NCBI GenBank assembly: GCA_910574715.1
Contig: CAJTCH010000046.1
Coordinates: 1-42,150 of the forward strand
DNA from: Lachnospiraceae bacterium
Lineage (GTDB): Bacteria > Bacillota > Clostridia > Lachnospirales > Lachnospiraceae
Length of the DNA: 42,150 nucleotides
Reading direction: 5' to 3'
Below the pieces are notes generated by a model. It was not told the origin of the DNA. It searched no databases and saw only the letters and a list, made by a program, of their open reading frames with translations. Shown here one piece after another: positions 34,642-42,006 of the stretch. The translations under genes were made by a program, and so were the position numbers. The number at the start of each line of letters is the position of its first letter. Position 1 is the first letter of the stretch.

Positions 34642-34987
34642 AGTTCCCGCAATATTTCCCACAATCCTCTTCAAAATCCTGAACCTGCGTCTTAAGAGAA
34701 GCAAGCTCTGCATCAGAAAGACTGCCGATTAAGGCGGTTATATTGGCTTTTGTTCCGACAGGATTGCAGGGAACCTCTAATGCAAAGTCGCTGTAAGCAC
34801 GGAGTTTGTTGAAATACATAGCTGTGTCCGGTTCTTCTTTGCCGCTGCGGCACATATGATACATCATGACGCAGTCTGTTGCGTCAGTTTCCGTACATTC
34901 TTTACAGATCCATTTGCCGAGGTAGTAATATTTGTTCCCGATCTGGTATAAAAAACCAGGGGATTTAAGTAACTGTTCGGATATCAT
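34640..34987 (-). CDS. small Cys-rich protein of unknown function
   Basis: The 115-residue soluble protein has six cysteines: CKEC and C in the first half (WICKECTETDATDC, MYHMC), a lone C in VPCNPVG, and C...C at the very end (DFEEDCGKYCGN). The pattern suggests metal or disulfide binding but matches no family I can name. GGGAGG precedes the ATG at 34987. It lies 31 bases downstream of the YwaF-like gene on the same strand and may be co-transcribed with it. Its stop touches the bidirectional terminator. Confidence 0.75.
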   Translation of the reverse strand: MISEQLLKSPGFLYQIGNKYYYLGKWICKECTETDATDCVMMYHMCRSGKEEPDTAMYFNKLRAYSDFALEVPCNPVGTKANITALIGSLSDAELASLKTQVQDFEEDCGKYCGN

Positions 34988-35018
34988 GAAAAAGCGCCTC
35001 CCTTAGATTTTATCTTAC

Positions 35019-35678
35019 TTAAAAAGTATCAGAAACAGGAGAAAAAAGCAAGCGTTTCCAGATTAGATGCAAGATCCCGCCCCCCATAATGATAGAAAGA
35101 ATATAGATCAGTATTCCGGCTTCATTGCCAAGAGCCCTTGCGATATCGCGGAAAACAATCTGCCCCATGAAATGATAAGGACTGATATAGAACATATTGA
35201 TCTGCCCGTAAGGATGTACAGCGATATTGATCAGGGTTGCGGTCATGCAGCAGGCAAGGAAGATGCAGGAGCATTTGGCAAATCCTGCTGAGGAATGATC
35301 GGAAGCGCGGCTTACTCCGGCGCGGATCCCGATCCCGATCAGCAGGATATGCCAGGCGAAGGAGTGGACGGTAAGCGGAGTATAGCTGTAATGCATGCCG
35401 GTAGTATCGAAGAAGGTGAAGATGCCGCCAAGCAGCCCGTAATCCATGAGAAATGCAAGCAATATGCCGCGGATGCGGGGGGAGGTAATCCATGGGAGGA
35501 TCAGGCAGATGTACATAGGGATGCTGCATAACTGGAAGGGGAAATACCACCAGTTATAGTTTCCGTTATTTACGATATAAGTAAGACAATATTGTTTCCA
35601 GATCTCGCTTATAAGCATCAGGATTCCGCAGGACAGGAAAAAGCGGCCGGATACTTGTTTGAAATTATGTTTTAGCAT
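35019..35678 (-). CDS. YwaF/TMEM164-like membrane protein
   Basis: The 219-residue protein has about six membrane segments and the features of the TIGR02206 YwaF group: WWYFPFQLCSIPMYICLILP (about 48-67) and LTVHSFAWHILLIGIGI (about 105-121). Conserved histidine and the NMFYISPYHFMGQI segment follow. I start at ATG 35678 (GGGAGA ahead), rather than at the frame's first ATG at 35729. Relatives include the acyltransferase TMEM164, so lipid chemistry is a possible role, but none is shown. The promoter lies in the 35721-35753 divergent region. Confidence 0.82.
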   Translation of the reverse strand: MLKHNFKQVSGRFFLSCGILMLISEIWKQYCLTYIVNNGNYNWWYFPFQLCSIPMYICLILPWITSPRIRGILLAFLMDYGLLGGIFTFFDTTGMHYSYTPLTVHSFAWHILLIGIGIRAGVSRASDHSSAGFAKCSCIFLACCMTATLINIAVHPYGQINMFYISPYHFMGQIVFRDIARALGNEAGILIYILSIIMGGGILHLIWKRLLFSPVSDTF

Positions 35679-35720
35679 ATGGTTTCGTCTCCCGTAATAG
35701 TTTCCCTTGAAAACATATTT

Positions 35721-35753
35721 ATTATACACCTGATTGAATAAATATGCTATAAT
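35721..35753. promoter_or_regulatory. divergent promoters of the YwaF-like and EamA genes
   Basis: On the plus strand TGCTATAAT (35745-35753) is an extended -10 for the gene at 35845. On the minus strand TATAAT (35726-35721) is a -10 for the YwaF-like gene. The two sites are about 20 bases apart. A perfect hairpin, ATTATG-acgg-CATAAT (35808-35823), sits just before the ribosome site of the EamA gene. Confidence 0.5.
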
Positions 35754-35844
35754 TGAAACCGTGCGCCAGGTTCATTGCCGTGAGTGCAAACAGTAACTTG
35801 TGCGCGTATTATGACGGCATAATGATACGAGGAGATAAGAGAGT

Positions 35845-36726
35845 ATGAAGACAAAGAATGCATTTATATTAGCGTTGACAGCATTTATCTGGGGGACGGC
35901 ATTCGTTGCCCAGAGTGTGGGAATGGATTATCTGGGCCCATTTACGTTCAATGGAGTCAGGAGTATGATAGGAGGTATTGCGCTGCTTCCCTGTATTGCG
36001 CTGCTTCAAGTGATTAATGGGAAGAGCAGAGCAGAAGAGGGAGAAGGGAGCAGGAAGGATCTGGTGACCGGGGGGATTGCATGCGGGCTGCTACTGTTCG
36101 CGGCAAGCAGCCTTCAGCAGATAGGAATCCAGTATACGACGGCAGGTAAAGCAGGATTTATCACGGCGTTCTATATCGTGATTGTCCCGGTGTTTGGAAT
36201 ATTCCTAAAAAAGAAGATCGGATGGAAGGTGTGGCTTGCCGTTGTGATCGCCCTTGCAGGTCTGTATTTCCTGTGCATAACGGAGCATTTTACTGTAGGA
36301 AAGGGGGATGCACTGATCTTTCTGTGTGCACTGGTATTCTCCCTGCACATTCTTGTGATCGATTATTTCTCGCCGAAGGTGGATGGGGTGAAGATGTCCT
36401 GTATCCAGTTCTTCGTCTGCGGGCTTGCGTCTATGCCGTTTATGTTTGCGATGGAGACGCCGGAGATCGGGGCGATGATTGCTGGGTGGATGCCGCTTCT
36501 CTACGCAGGAGTGCTGTCCTGCGGTGTCGCATATACACTGCAGATCATCGGACAGAAGAATGTGAATCCTGCGGTGGCGTCGCTGATCTTAAGCCTGGAA
36601 TCCTGTTTCTCCGTGCTTGCGGGATGGGCTGTTCTTGGCGAAAGGCTCTCGGTGAGGGAGTCTGCCGGCTGCGTGTTGATGTTTGCTGCGATCATACTGG
36701 CTCAGTTGCCGGAGAAAGAAAAATAA
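35845..36726 (+). CDS. EamA/DMT family permease
   Basis: The 293-residue protein has ten membrane segments in two EamA repeats. FILALTAFIWGTAFVAQSVG starts repeat one and VGKGDALIFLCALVFSLHIL starts repeat two. SLQQIGIQYTTAGKAGFIT and NPAVASLILSLESCFSVLAGW end them. The family exports amino acids, nucleosides and other metabolites; the substrate here is unknown. AGGAGATAAG precedes the ATG. The roughly 85-base leader contains a small hairpin (35808-35823). No terminator is seen after the stop; the 44-bp palindrome at 36753 could also stop its transcript poorly, since it lacks a T run. Confidence 0.9.
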   Translation: MKTKNAFILALTAFIWGTAFVAQSVGMDYLGPFTFNGVRSMIGGIALLPCIALLQVINGKSRAEEGEGSRKDLVTGGIACGLLLFAASSLQQIGIQYTTAGKAGFITAFYIVIVPVFGIFLKKKIGWKVWLAVVIALAGLYFLCITEHFTVGKGDALIFLCALVFSLHILVIDYFSPKVDGVKMSCIQFFVCGLASMPFMFAMETPEIGAMIAGWMPLLYAGVLSCGVAYTLQIIGQKNVNPAVASLILSLESCFSVLAGWAVLGERLSVRESAGCVLMFAAIILAQLPEKEK

Positions 36727-36729
36727 ATC

Positions 36730-36796
36730 TTGCAAATAGAAAATGCGTAGTGTATAATTTCAATGAGTAAACATTTGTTTACTCATTGAAATTATA
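36730..36796 (+). promoter_or_regulatory. promoter with a 44-bp palindrome for the hemerythrin-receiver gene
   Basis: TTGCAA (36730-36735), exactly 17 bases and TATAAT (36753-36758) form a promoter. The -10 box is also the first arm of an inverted repeat: 21 bases (36753-36773) pair perfectly with 36776-36796 around a TT centre. The core reads AGTAAACA-tt-TGTTTACT (36767-36784). The 44-bp palindrome thus covers the -10, the transcription start and the early leader. It may be an operator for a dimeric repressor (TetR-like size), or a very stable leader hairpin. It lacks the T run of a terminator. Confidence 0.75.
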
Positions 36797-36828
36797 AAAC
36801 AGAGTTGAGCCGTTGAGGAGGATGAAGG

Positions 36829-38178
36829 ATGGAGAGTCAATTGGTATGGAAGGACGAGTATAATATCGGTGTGGATATAATTGACAGAGAACACCAAAGA
36901 CTTTTTAGAATTATCAATAAATTATTTGCGTTCAGTGACGAGAAGAATAAGAGCCAGTGGGCATGTCAGGAAGGGATCAAGTATTTTAAGGATCATGCGG
37001 CGAAGCATTTTGTAGATGAAGAGAAGTATATGGCTTCTATTGGTTATGAGGGGTTGGAATCCCATGGGCGGCTTCATCGGGAATTCCGTGAGAAGACATT
37101 GCCGTTACTTGAAAAGGAACTTGAACAGATGGAGTATTGTGCCGACTCGGTAGAACATTTCCTTGGGGTCTGTGTCGGGTGGCTGATCGGGCATACCATG
37201 ATGGAGGATCGTGCGATCACGGGGGCAGGCGTGAGCAGATGGGATGAGCTTCTGCCGGAGGACAGGCAGGAGGCTGTGAAGAAGATCATCATCCAGTTGG
37301 TGTATGATCTGTTCCATTTGGAATCGCATGTGATCAGTGATACATACGGCGGGGAGAAGTTCGGAAGAGGAGTATATTATCGGCTGGTCTATGGTACGGA
37401 CCAGAGTGAAGAGAAGTGTGAAGTTTTCCTGGTATTTGAGGAAAGGCTCCTGATCAATACGGTCGGCAAGGTGATGGGAATCGAGACGAACAAGCTGGAG
37501 ACTATGCTGGTCAATGCGGCAAGATATACGGCGCGCCAGTTCGTAGAGCGGGTTATAGAGCAGATGCCGGACATGGAAGGATATAGGCTGAAGGAAGAGA
37601 ATCTTCTTACTTATGAGGAATTCCAGAGTATATTTGAGAATGAAAAGCTGCAGGTAAGCCTGCTGGTTGATACGGGCAAGGGATATTTCGCATATTGTAC
37701 GGTGGCTCCGCATCTTCTTAAGAAGGGAGATGTTACGCCGATCGGTGCGGATAATGCCATGGCCGAGGTTGAGAGATATCTCAAGAAGCGTGAGGAGAGT
37801 CCGAAGCCAAAGGTACTTGTGGTGGATGATTCAATCACTATCCGCGAGGGGATTAAGAATCTGTTAGAAGAGGATTATGATGTGTCGGTTGCCGCGTCCG
37901 GAACTGCCGCGATCCGGTGCCTTATCTTAGATAAGCCGGATCTGGTTCTGTTGGATTATGAGATGCCGGTCTGCGACGGCAAGCAGGTGTTGGAGATGAT
38001 CCGCTCGGAGAATGCATTTGCAGGTATCTCGGTCATGTTCCTGACCGGAAGGACAGATCCGGAGACTGTTCGGAAATTAGTATCCTTGAAGCCGGACGGA
38101 TATCTGGCCAAGTATTTGAAGCCTGCGGAGATTAAGCAGAAGATAGACGATTATTTCGAGAAGAAGAAGCAGGGGTAA
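36829..38178 (+). CDS. hemerythrin / CheX-like / receiver fusion protein
   Basis: The 449-residue soluble protein starts with a bacteriohemerythrin domain (1-135). All iron ligands are visible: H22, H60 and E64, H79 and H83, H122 and D127. Residues about 140-300 resemble the CheX/CheC phosphatase-like fold (LLINTVGKVMG, then LLVDTGKGYFAYCTV); this part is less sure. A receiver domain (about 325-445) follows, with DDS, phospho-acceptor D376 in LVLLDYEMP, T in FLTGR and a K in the C-terminal part. There is no DNA-binding or output domain. I infer an oxygen- or redox-responsive signalling switch. dtd starts 6 bases after the stop, so both share the palindromic promoter. Confidence 0.85.
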   Translation: MESQLVWKDEYNIGVDIIDREHQRLFRIINKLFAFSDEKNKSQWACQEGIKYFKDHAAKHFVDEEKYMASIGYEGLESHGRLHREFREKTLPLLEKELEQMEYCADSVEHFLGVCVGWLIGHTMMEDRAITGAGVSRWDELLPEDRQEAVKKIIIQLVYDLFHLESHVISDTYGGEKFGRGVYYRLVYGTDQSEEKCEVFLVFEERLLINTVGKVMGIETNKLETMLVNAARYTARQFVERVIEQMPDMEGYRLKEENLLTYEEFQSIFENEKLQVSLLVDTGKGYFAYCTVAPHLLKKGDVTPIGADNAMAEVERYLKKREESPKPKVLVVDDSITIREGIKNLLEEDYDVSVAASGTAAIRCLILDKPDLVLLDYEMPVCDGKQVLEMIRSENAFAGISVMFLTGRTDPETVRKLVSLKPDGYLAKYLKPAEIKQKIDDYFEKKKQG

Positions 38179-38184
38179 GAGAAG

Positions 38185-38631
38185 ATGCGGTTTGTGATCC
38201 AGAGAGTGACAGAGAGTGAAGTGCAGGTAGACGGCGAGGTCCTTGGCAGAATCGGGAAGGGTTTCCTGGTGCTGATCGGGGTCAGTGATTCCGACACGAA
38301 GGAGATCGCGGATAAGATGGTGAAGAAGATGCTTGGCCTTCGGATCTTCGAGGACGAGCAGGGGAAGACGAACCTGTCTCTCGATACGGTCGGCGGAGAA
38401 TTGCTGCTGATCTCGCAGTTTACGCTGTATGCCAACTGTAAGAAGGGGAACCGTCCAAGCTTCATAGAAGCAGGTGCGCCGGATATGGCAGAAGAGATGT
38501 ATGAATATATCATCGGGAAATGCAAGGAGCAGGTTCCGGTCGTAGAGCGGGGGCAGTTTGGAGCAGATATGAAGGTAAGCCTGGTCAATGACGGGCCGTT
38601 TACGATTATTTTGGATTCGGATATGTTATAA
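38185..38631 (+). CDS. dtd: D-aminoacyl-tRNA deacylase
   Basis: DTD removes D-amino acids (and glycine from tRNA-Ala) that were wrongly attached to tRNA. The 148-residue length is standard. The two active-site motifs are present: [20 protein letters not shown] (SQFTL, about 78-82) and [11 protein letters not shown] (GP motif, about 135-145). [20 protein letters not shown] opens the protein as expected. The gap of 6 bases from the hemerythrin-receiver gene suggests joint transcription, although the two roles have no obvious link. A terminator follows. Confidence 0.96.
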   Translation: MRFVIQRVTESEVQVDGEVLGRIGKGFLVLIGVSDSDTKEIADKMVKKMLGLRIFEDEQGKTNLSLDTVGGELLLISQFTLYANCKKGNRPSFIEAGAPDMAEEMYEYIIGKCKEQVPVVERGQFGADMKVSLVNDGPFTIILDSDML

Positions 38632-38650
38632 GGAAAATATAGTTTGCAAG

Positions 38651-38681
38651 AAAATGCTCAAGGAATCCTTGGGCATTTTTT
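38651..38681 (+). terminator. terminator after dtd
   Basis: AAAATGCTCAAGG (38651-38663) and CCTTGGGCATTTT (38667-38679) form a 13-bp stem with one G-U pair, an AAT loop and a T run. Confidence 0.85.
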
Positions 38682-38702
38682 GAACAGAAAATATTTATTT
38701 GT

Positions 38703-38737
38703 GTTTATATTTATCTGAAAAATGGTAAAATATAAAC
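38703..38737 (+). promoter_or_regulatory. inverted repeat before the XRE-ImmA gene
   Basis: GTTTATATTT (38703-38712) and AAATATAAAC (38728-38737) are perfect inverted repeats around a 15-base centre. TAAAAT (38726-38731) inside could be the -10. The protein downstream has an XRE domain and probably binds here to control itself, as is usual for antitoxin operons. Confidence 0.5.
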
Positions 38738-38753
38738 AGGAGGAGGGGATTTT

Positions 38754-39812
38754 ATGTTCAGTAAGAATTTGAAATATTATAGATTAAAAAATAATATGTC
38801 TATGAAAGAACTGGCTTCTTCCATAGGGGTAACCCCGATGACGATCAGTTATTATGAAAGCGGAGAACGAAGACCAGGGATGGGGACCATAAAGGCATTG
38901 GCAGAAGTGTTAGATGTCAGAGTAACGGATTTCTTGAACAGTCGGAATCAAAATCTGGTCTTTTCACATGGAGAATTCCGCAAAGGAAGCAGATTACCTG
39001 TAAAACAACAGGACTATATAAGAGAATCGGTTGAAGAATATCTGAGCAGATTCTATTGTGTGATTGATATGCTTGGCGGTGAGGTTTTACCGGAAGCGCC
39101 AGTCTGTCATGGTCTTAGGCTTGTAGAGGATATAGAAGAAAATGCTTTTTCAATGCGTAGATATCTTCATATCTCAGAATTTGGGCCTGTTGGTAATCTG
39201 ATTGGAATTCTGGAAAACAAGGGAATTCTTGTTTATGTGTCTGATATTGATAATGATGCATTTTCAGGAATGAATGGTACGGTAAACGGACGCCCCTTTA
39301 TTGTGGTAAATGGAAAAATGAATACGGAAAGAATCAGATCCACGATTGCACATGAAATGGCGCATATTTTGTTTGAATGGCCGAAAGATATGGAAGAAAA
39401 GCAAATGGAAGAAATGGCGACTGCAATCAGCGGAGCTTTTCTGTTCCCAGAAGAGGATGCAAAGCGGGAATTAGGGATTCGAAGGACTTCCGTAACGAAA
39501 GATATGCTGCTGGTATGTAAAGAATATGGAATATCGATGTATCTTCTGGTTAAGAGGGCGAATCTTTGTGGTATTGTGAGGGATAACGCGGCAAAGAATT
39601 TTTATATTAAGGCTGGCCGGGCGGGATGGAAGAAGAATGAACCATCGCGGATTCCGGAAGAGGAACCGACACTTTTTATGCAGTTAGTGTTCCGGGCAGT
39701 CAGTGAGAATGGGATATCTGTGCAGAAAGGAGCGGAGTTGCTGAAGAAGCCATATTCATATGTAATGGAGCAGTGTTTGGCGGAAGAAGGAGAAGCGGAT
39801 GGAATATATTAG
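38754..39812 (+). CDS. XRE-ImmA/IrrE family regulator-protease, probable antitoxin
   Basis: The 352-residue protein joins an XRE helix-turn-helix (about 6-60; SMKELASSIGVTPMTISYYE) to an ImmA/IrrE-type metallopeptidase domain (about 130-270). The protease motif is H200-E-M-A-H204 in IAHEMAHILFEW, with glutamates about 15-20 residues later (EEMATAISGAFLFP). A C-terminal helical region (about 310-350) follows. Proteins of this build act as antitoxins or as regulators of mobile elements. The start of a PIN-like toxin gene overlaps its end by 14 bases. AGGAGGAGG precedes the ATG. Base composition is AT-richer than the genes to the left. Confidence 0.9.
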   Translation: MFSKNLKYYRLKNNMSMKELASSIGVTPMTISYYESGERRPGMGTIKALAEVLDVRVTDFLNSRNQNLVFSHGEFRKGSRLPVKQQDYIRESVEEYLSRFYCVIDMLGGEVLPEAPVCHGLRLVEDIEENAFSMRRYLHISEFGPVGNLIGILENKGILVYVSDIDNDAFSGMNGTVNGRPFIVVNGKMNTERIRSTIAHEMAHILFEWPKDMEEKQMEEMATAISGAFLFPEEDAKRELGIRRTSVTKDMLLVCKEYGISMYLLVKRANLCGIVRDNAAKNFYIKAGRAGWKKNEPSRIPEEEPTLFMQLVFRAVSENGISVQKGAELLKKPYSYVMEQCLAEEGEADGIY

Positions 39813-40106
39813 CAGTGATACAAATATTTGGCTGGATTTTGCGAATATAGGACATTTAGAACTGCCATTCAGATTGCCATATACGTATTTGATGAATGTG
39901 GATGCAGTACATGATGAACTTTTGGCACCGCCAGAGTTGGGATGATTGGTGTGCTGGATCAGTTATATCAAAGGGAGTACATTGATAAAGAGGTTTATTT
40001 AGAATGTTTGCTTAGATTGCAAGAATTTAATGGCGGTAAAGTTCGGTTGCCGGCAAAAGAGATTGGGAGAAGGATTGAAGAGATTAAAGCTGACTACAAC
40101 ACTTAA
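39799..40106 (+). pseudogene. PIN-like toxin gene, broken by internal deletion and frameshift
   Basis: From ATG 39799 a frame encodes 48 residues: MEYISSDTNIWLDFANIGHL, in the manner of a PIN nuclease N-terminus (SDTNIWLDF, acidic D), ending at TGA 39943-39945. In the next frame, open from 39942, follow 54 residues: IGVLDQLYQREYIDKEVYLE and GGKVRLPAKEIGRRIEEIK, to a stop at 40104-40106. Relatives I recall are about 165-170 residues, with the GVLDQL segment near the C-terminal third. So roughly 65 middle residues, including the catalytic acids, appear to be lost and the frames no longer match. The antitoxin-like gene before it is intact. The identity as PIN is from motif memory. Confidence 0.65.
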
Positions 40107-40159
40107 ATATGCCATTGGATTCTTTTAGATTTTAAGAATATGTGTGGAAAGGGATTTAC

Positions 40160-41014
40160 ATGAAGATAAACGAAATATTAGCTGAAAATATCACAAAAGA
40201 TTATTTTAATGCAAAAGTAAAGACAGAAGTGATATTTGATACAATACTGACTCCTGTTATCGGTGAAATTTTAACCGTAATTGGACGGGAAAATAAAAAG
40301 TTAAAAATAAATGGAGAAATGAAGCTACTTGCAAAGGAATTTCCGATGTTAAAACTAAACGAAGAGAATGAAAAAAACAATTACCGTAACTGTAATGCGG
40401 ATTACCTTATGTGTGATAATAATACCGTATACTTTGTAGAATTGAAGACGACGCAGAAAAGTATTAGTAAATTCCAGATGAAAAATTACTTAAATTACCT
40501 CGCGAATTGTGAAAATAAGAGATTTGCAGATGTTTCGGGTAGAGCTTTTATTGATTTATTAAATCATGTAAGTAAAACAGGATACCCACATAACGATCAA
40601 GGCAAGAAAGAAAAGGATGATTTAAAACAGTTATTTGAGGTGATTATAAACTATCCTAAAAATGACGGAAAGATTCCTGAAGGTTGGGAAGAAGACAATA
40701 CTCACGCAGCCAGGGCAATCTCTTACTTAAAAAAGGAGAAAGCAACTTCATCAAAAAAATACATATTCACTGCCGGACAGATGCTTGACAATATGAAAGA
40801 CGACAAATGGTGGAATTGCAAACAGATAAAATTGCTTTATCTTTTGCACTCAGAAAAACAAATATCCAAATATCTGCAAAAAGGTATTATCTTTGTAACT
40901 TTTCGGGAAATTGTTGAACGGGCATATGCAGTTAGTGAGGAAATGGAGAAGAAGGGTCTGAAAAATTATTGGGAATGGATTGTGAAAATACTGATTCAGT
41001 GTGGCTTGGTCTAA
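40160..41014 (+). CDS. PD-(D/E)XK-like nuclease-fold protein of unknown function
   Basis: The 284-residue protein starts at ATG 40160, seven bases after GGAAAGGG; a GTG frame extends to 40142. It shows a D-(12)-E-x-K pattern, D81 in NADYLMC and E94-L-K96 in YFVELKTTQK, the core of PD-(D/E)XK nucleases. The fold could also be a non-nuclease relative. A KK-rich middle and WWNCKQIKLLYLLHSEKQIS follow. I do not recognise a named family. It is AT-rich, lies between a broken toxin and a small membrane protein, and has no signal peptide. A defence or mobile-element role is inferred from setting only. Confidence 0.75.
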   Translation: MKINEILAENITKDYFNAKVKTEVIFDTILTPVIGEILTVIGRENKKLKINGEMKLLAKEFPMLKLNEENEKNNYRNCNADYLMCDNNTVYFVELKTTQKSISKFQMKNYLNYLANCENKRFADVSGRAFIDLLNHVSKTGYPHNDQGKKEKDDLKQLFEVIINYPKNDGKIPEGWEEDNTHAARAISYLKKEKATSSKKYIFTAGQMLDNMKDDKWWNCKQIKLLYLLHSEKQISKYLQKGIIFVTFREIVERAYAVSEEMEKKGLKNYWEWIVKILIQCGLV

Positions 41015-41052
41015 CCCCATTAATCGCAGCAATAACTAAGAGGAGAATTATA

Positions 41053-41445
41053 ATGAAAACAAATAGCAAGAAAAATCATCTGTCTCATATCATGATCTTT
41101 TTCATTATGCTTCTTTTTGCTGATTGTTTAACTGTGAATGCAGTTGTTTGTTCACGCAGGGTATTTGACTGCAATCATAATCTTTATGAACAGTCAGATC
41201 AGGCAGGTATAATTGAGACACAGGCTGCTTTAAAAAGAATAGATACAGGTTTGGCTGCAAAGGGAGACGGTGATGACAATATAACGAGGAACAAATGTCC
41301 AATACCCGTGAGCATGGTACTTTCAAAAGGATATGGTCAATTTATTTTTCTTGTTATAGCTTTTCTGTTTTTCTATAAGGTTTTATTTATAGTATTATCT
41401 GAGAGATGGACATTAATTGATCAGAAGGTACGTCTGGATAATTGA
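41053..41445 (+). CDS. small membrane protein of unknown function
   Basis: The 130-residue protein starts at ATG 41053 (AGGAGAATTATA ahead). It has an N-terminal hydrophobic segment (about 14-32, HIMIFFIMLLFADCLTV), a polar loop of about 65 residues with three cysteines (VVCSRR, FDCNHN, NKCPIP), and a second hydrophobic segment (about 97-117, FIFLVIAFLFFYKVLFIVL). The loop may be outside the cell. It lies 38 bases after the PD-(D/E)XK-like gene and shares its AT-rich character, so they may form a pair. No family is recognised. A terminator follows. Confidence 0.65.
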   Translation: MKTNSKKNHLSHIMIFFIMLLFADCLTVNAVVCSRRVFDCNHNLYEQSDQAGIIETQAALKRIDTGLAAKGDGDDNITRNKCPIPVSMVLSKGYGQFIFLVIAFLFFYKVLFIVLSERWTLIDQKVRLDN

Positions 41446-41487
41446 ATCAGCTTCATTTTATATCATTGCAAGTGTGATAACAGGTAT

Positions 41488-41525
41488 AAGCCATTTTCAG
41501 GATCAGACATGGCTTTCTTTTTGTA
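41488..41525 (+). terminator. rho-independent terminator
   Basis: AAGCCAT (41488-41494) and ATGGCTT (41509-41515) form a 7-bp stem with a 14-base loop, followed by TCTTTTT. It ends the transcript of the small membrane protein. Confidence 0.7.
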
Positions 41526-41565
41526 TGCATAAATAATGAAGCAGAGATTGAATTGGAGGATGTAA

Positions 41566-41732
41566 ATGAAAAAAAGAATATATAAATTATTTCTCACTCT
41601 GATATGAGTCTGTCTCTGGGCTCAAGCCCCATAGCCCAAAATGAGATACGTAAGATGCTTGAAGTTCTTTCGCAAACAAGTTATGAGCAGGTTCAAGAAC
41701 TTGATGAGGAAGAAAACGAAGATTTACTATAG
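41566..41732 (+). other. two tiny coupled ORFs, possibly a remnant gene
   Basis: ATG 41566, with GGAGGATGT ahead, opens 13 codons (MKKRIYKLFLTLI) and stops at TGA 41605-41607. That stop overlaps an ATG at 41604, which opens a 42-residue frame: MSLSLGSSPIAQNEIRKMLE, then an acidic tail ending ELDEEENEDLL at TAG 41730-41732. The first piece looks like the start of a signal peptide, so a longer gene may have been broken by a frameshift or by a stop. It could instead be a translated leader with a coupled small protein. The function is unknown. Confidence 0.35.
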
Positions 41733-42006
41733 AAAAGAAATTATCCATTCATTTGAGAAAATGGAAAAATTCATCCGTATATGGTAAAATGGAAAGCACA
41801 TATACAGGCATGGGATAGGATATGAGCACTCTCGGAAACTCAATAGAGAATAAGCAGGAAAGGGTTGAGTTTCAGAAATGAGAGGGATAAGGGATGGATG
41901 ATTATGGGGCTTGAGCAGTCCAGAGAGCATAAAGAATAAAAATGTGCATGACTTTAAAACCTGTCGGAAAACAGGCCTGAAAGAATCCAGAAGCAGGAAA
42001 CTTGGT
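41733..42006. other. non-coding gap before the transposase remnant
   Basis: No convincing gene is seen. A small hairpin, CCTGT...ACAGG (around 41961-41976), and AT-rich sequence are present. The long minus-strand frame covering this gap (41727-42065) has no ribosome site or recognisable domain. One end of an insertion sequence probably lies somewhere here. Confidence 0.4.
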
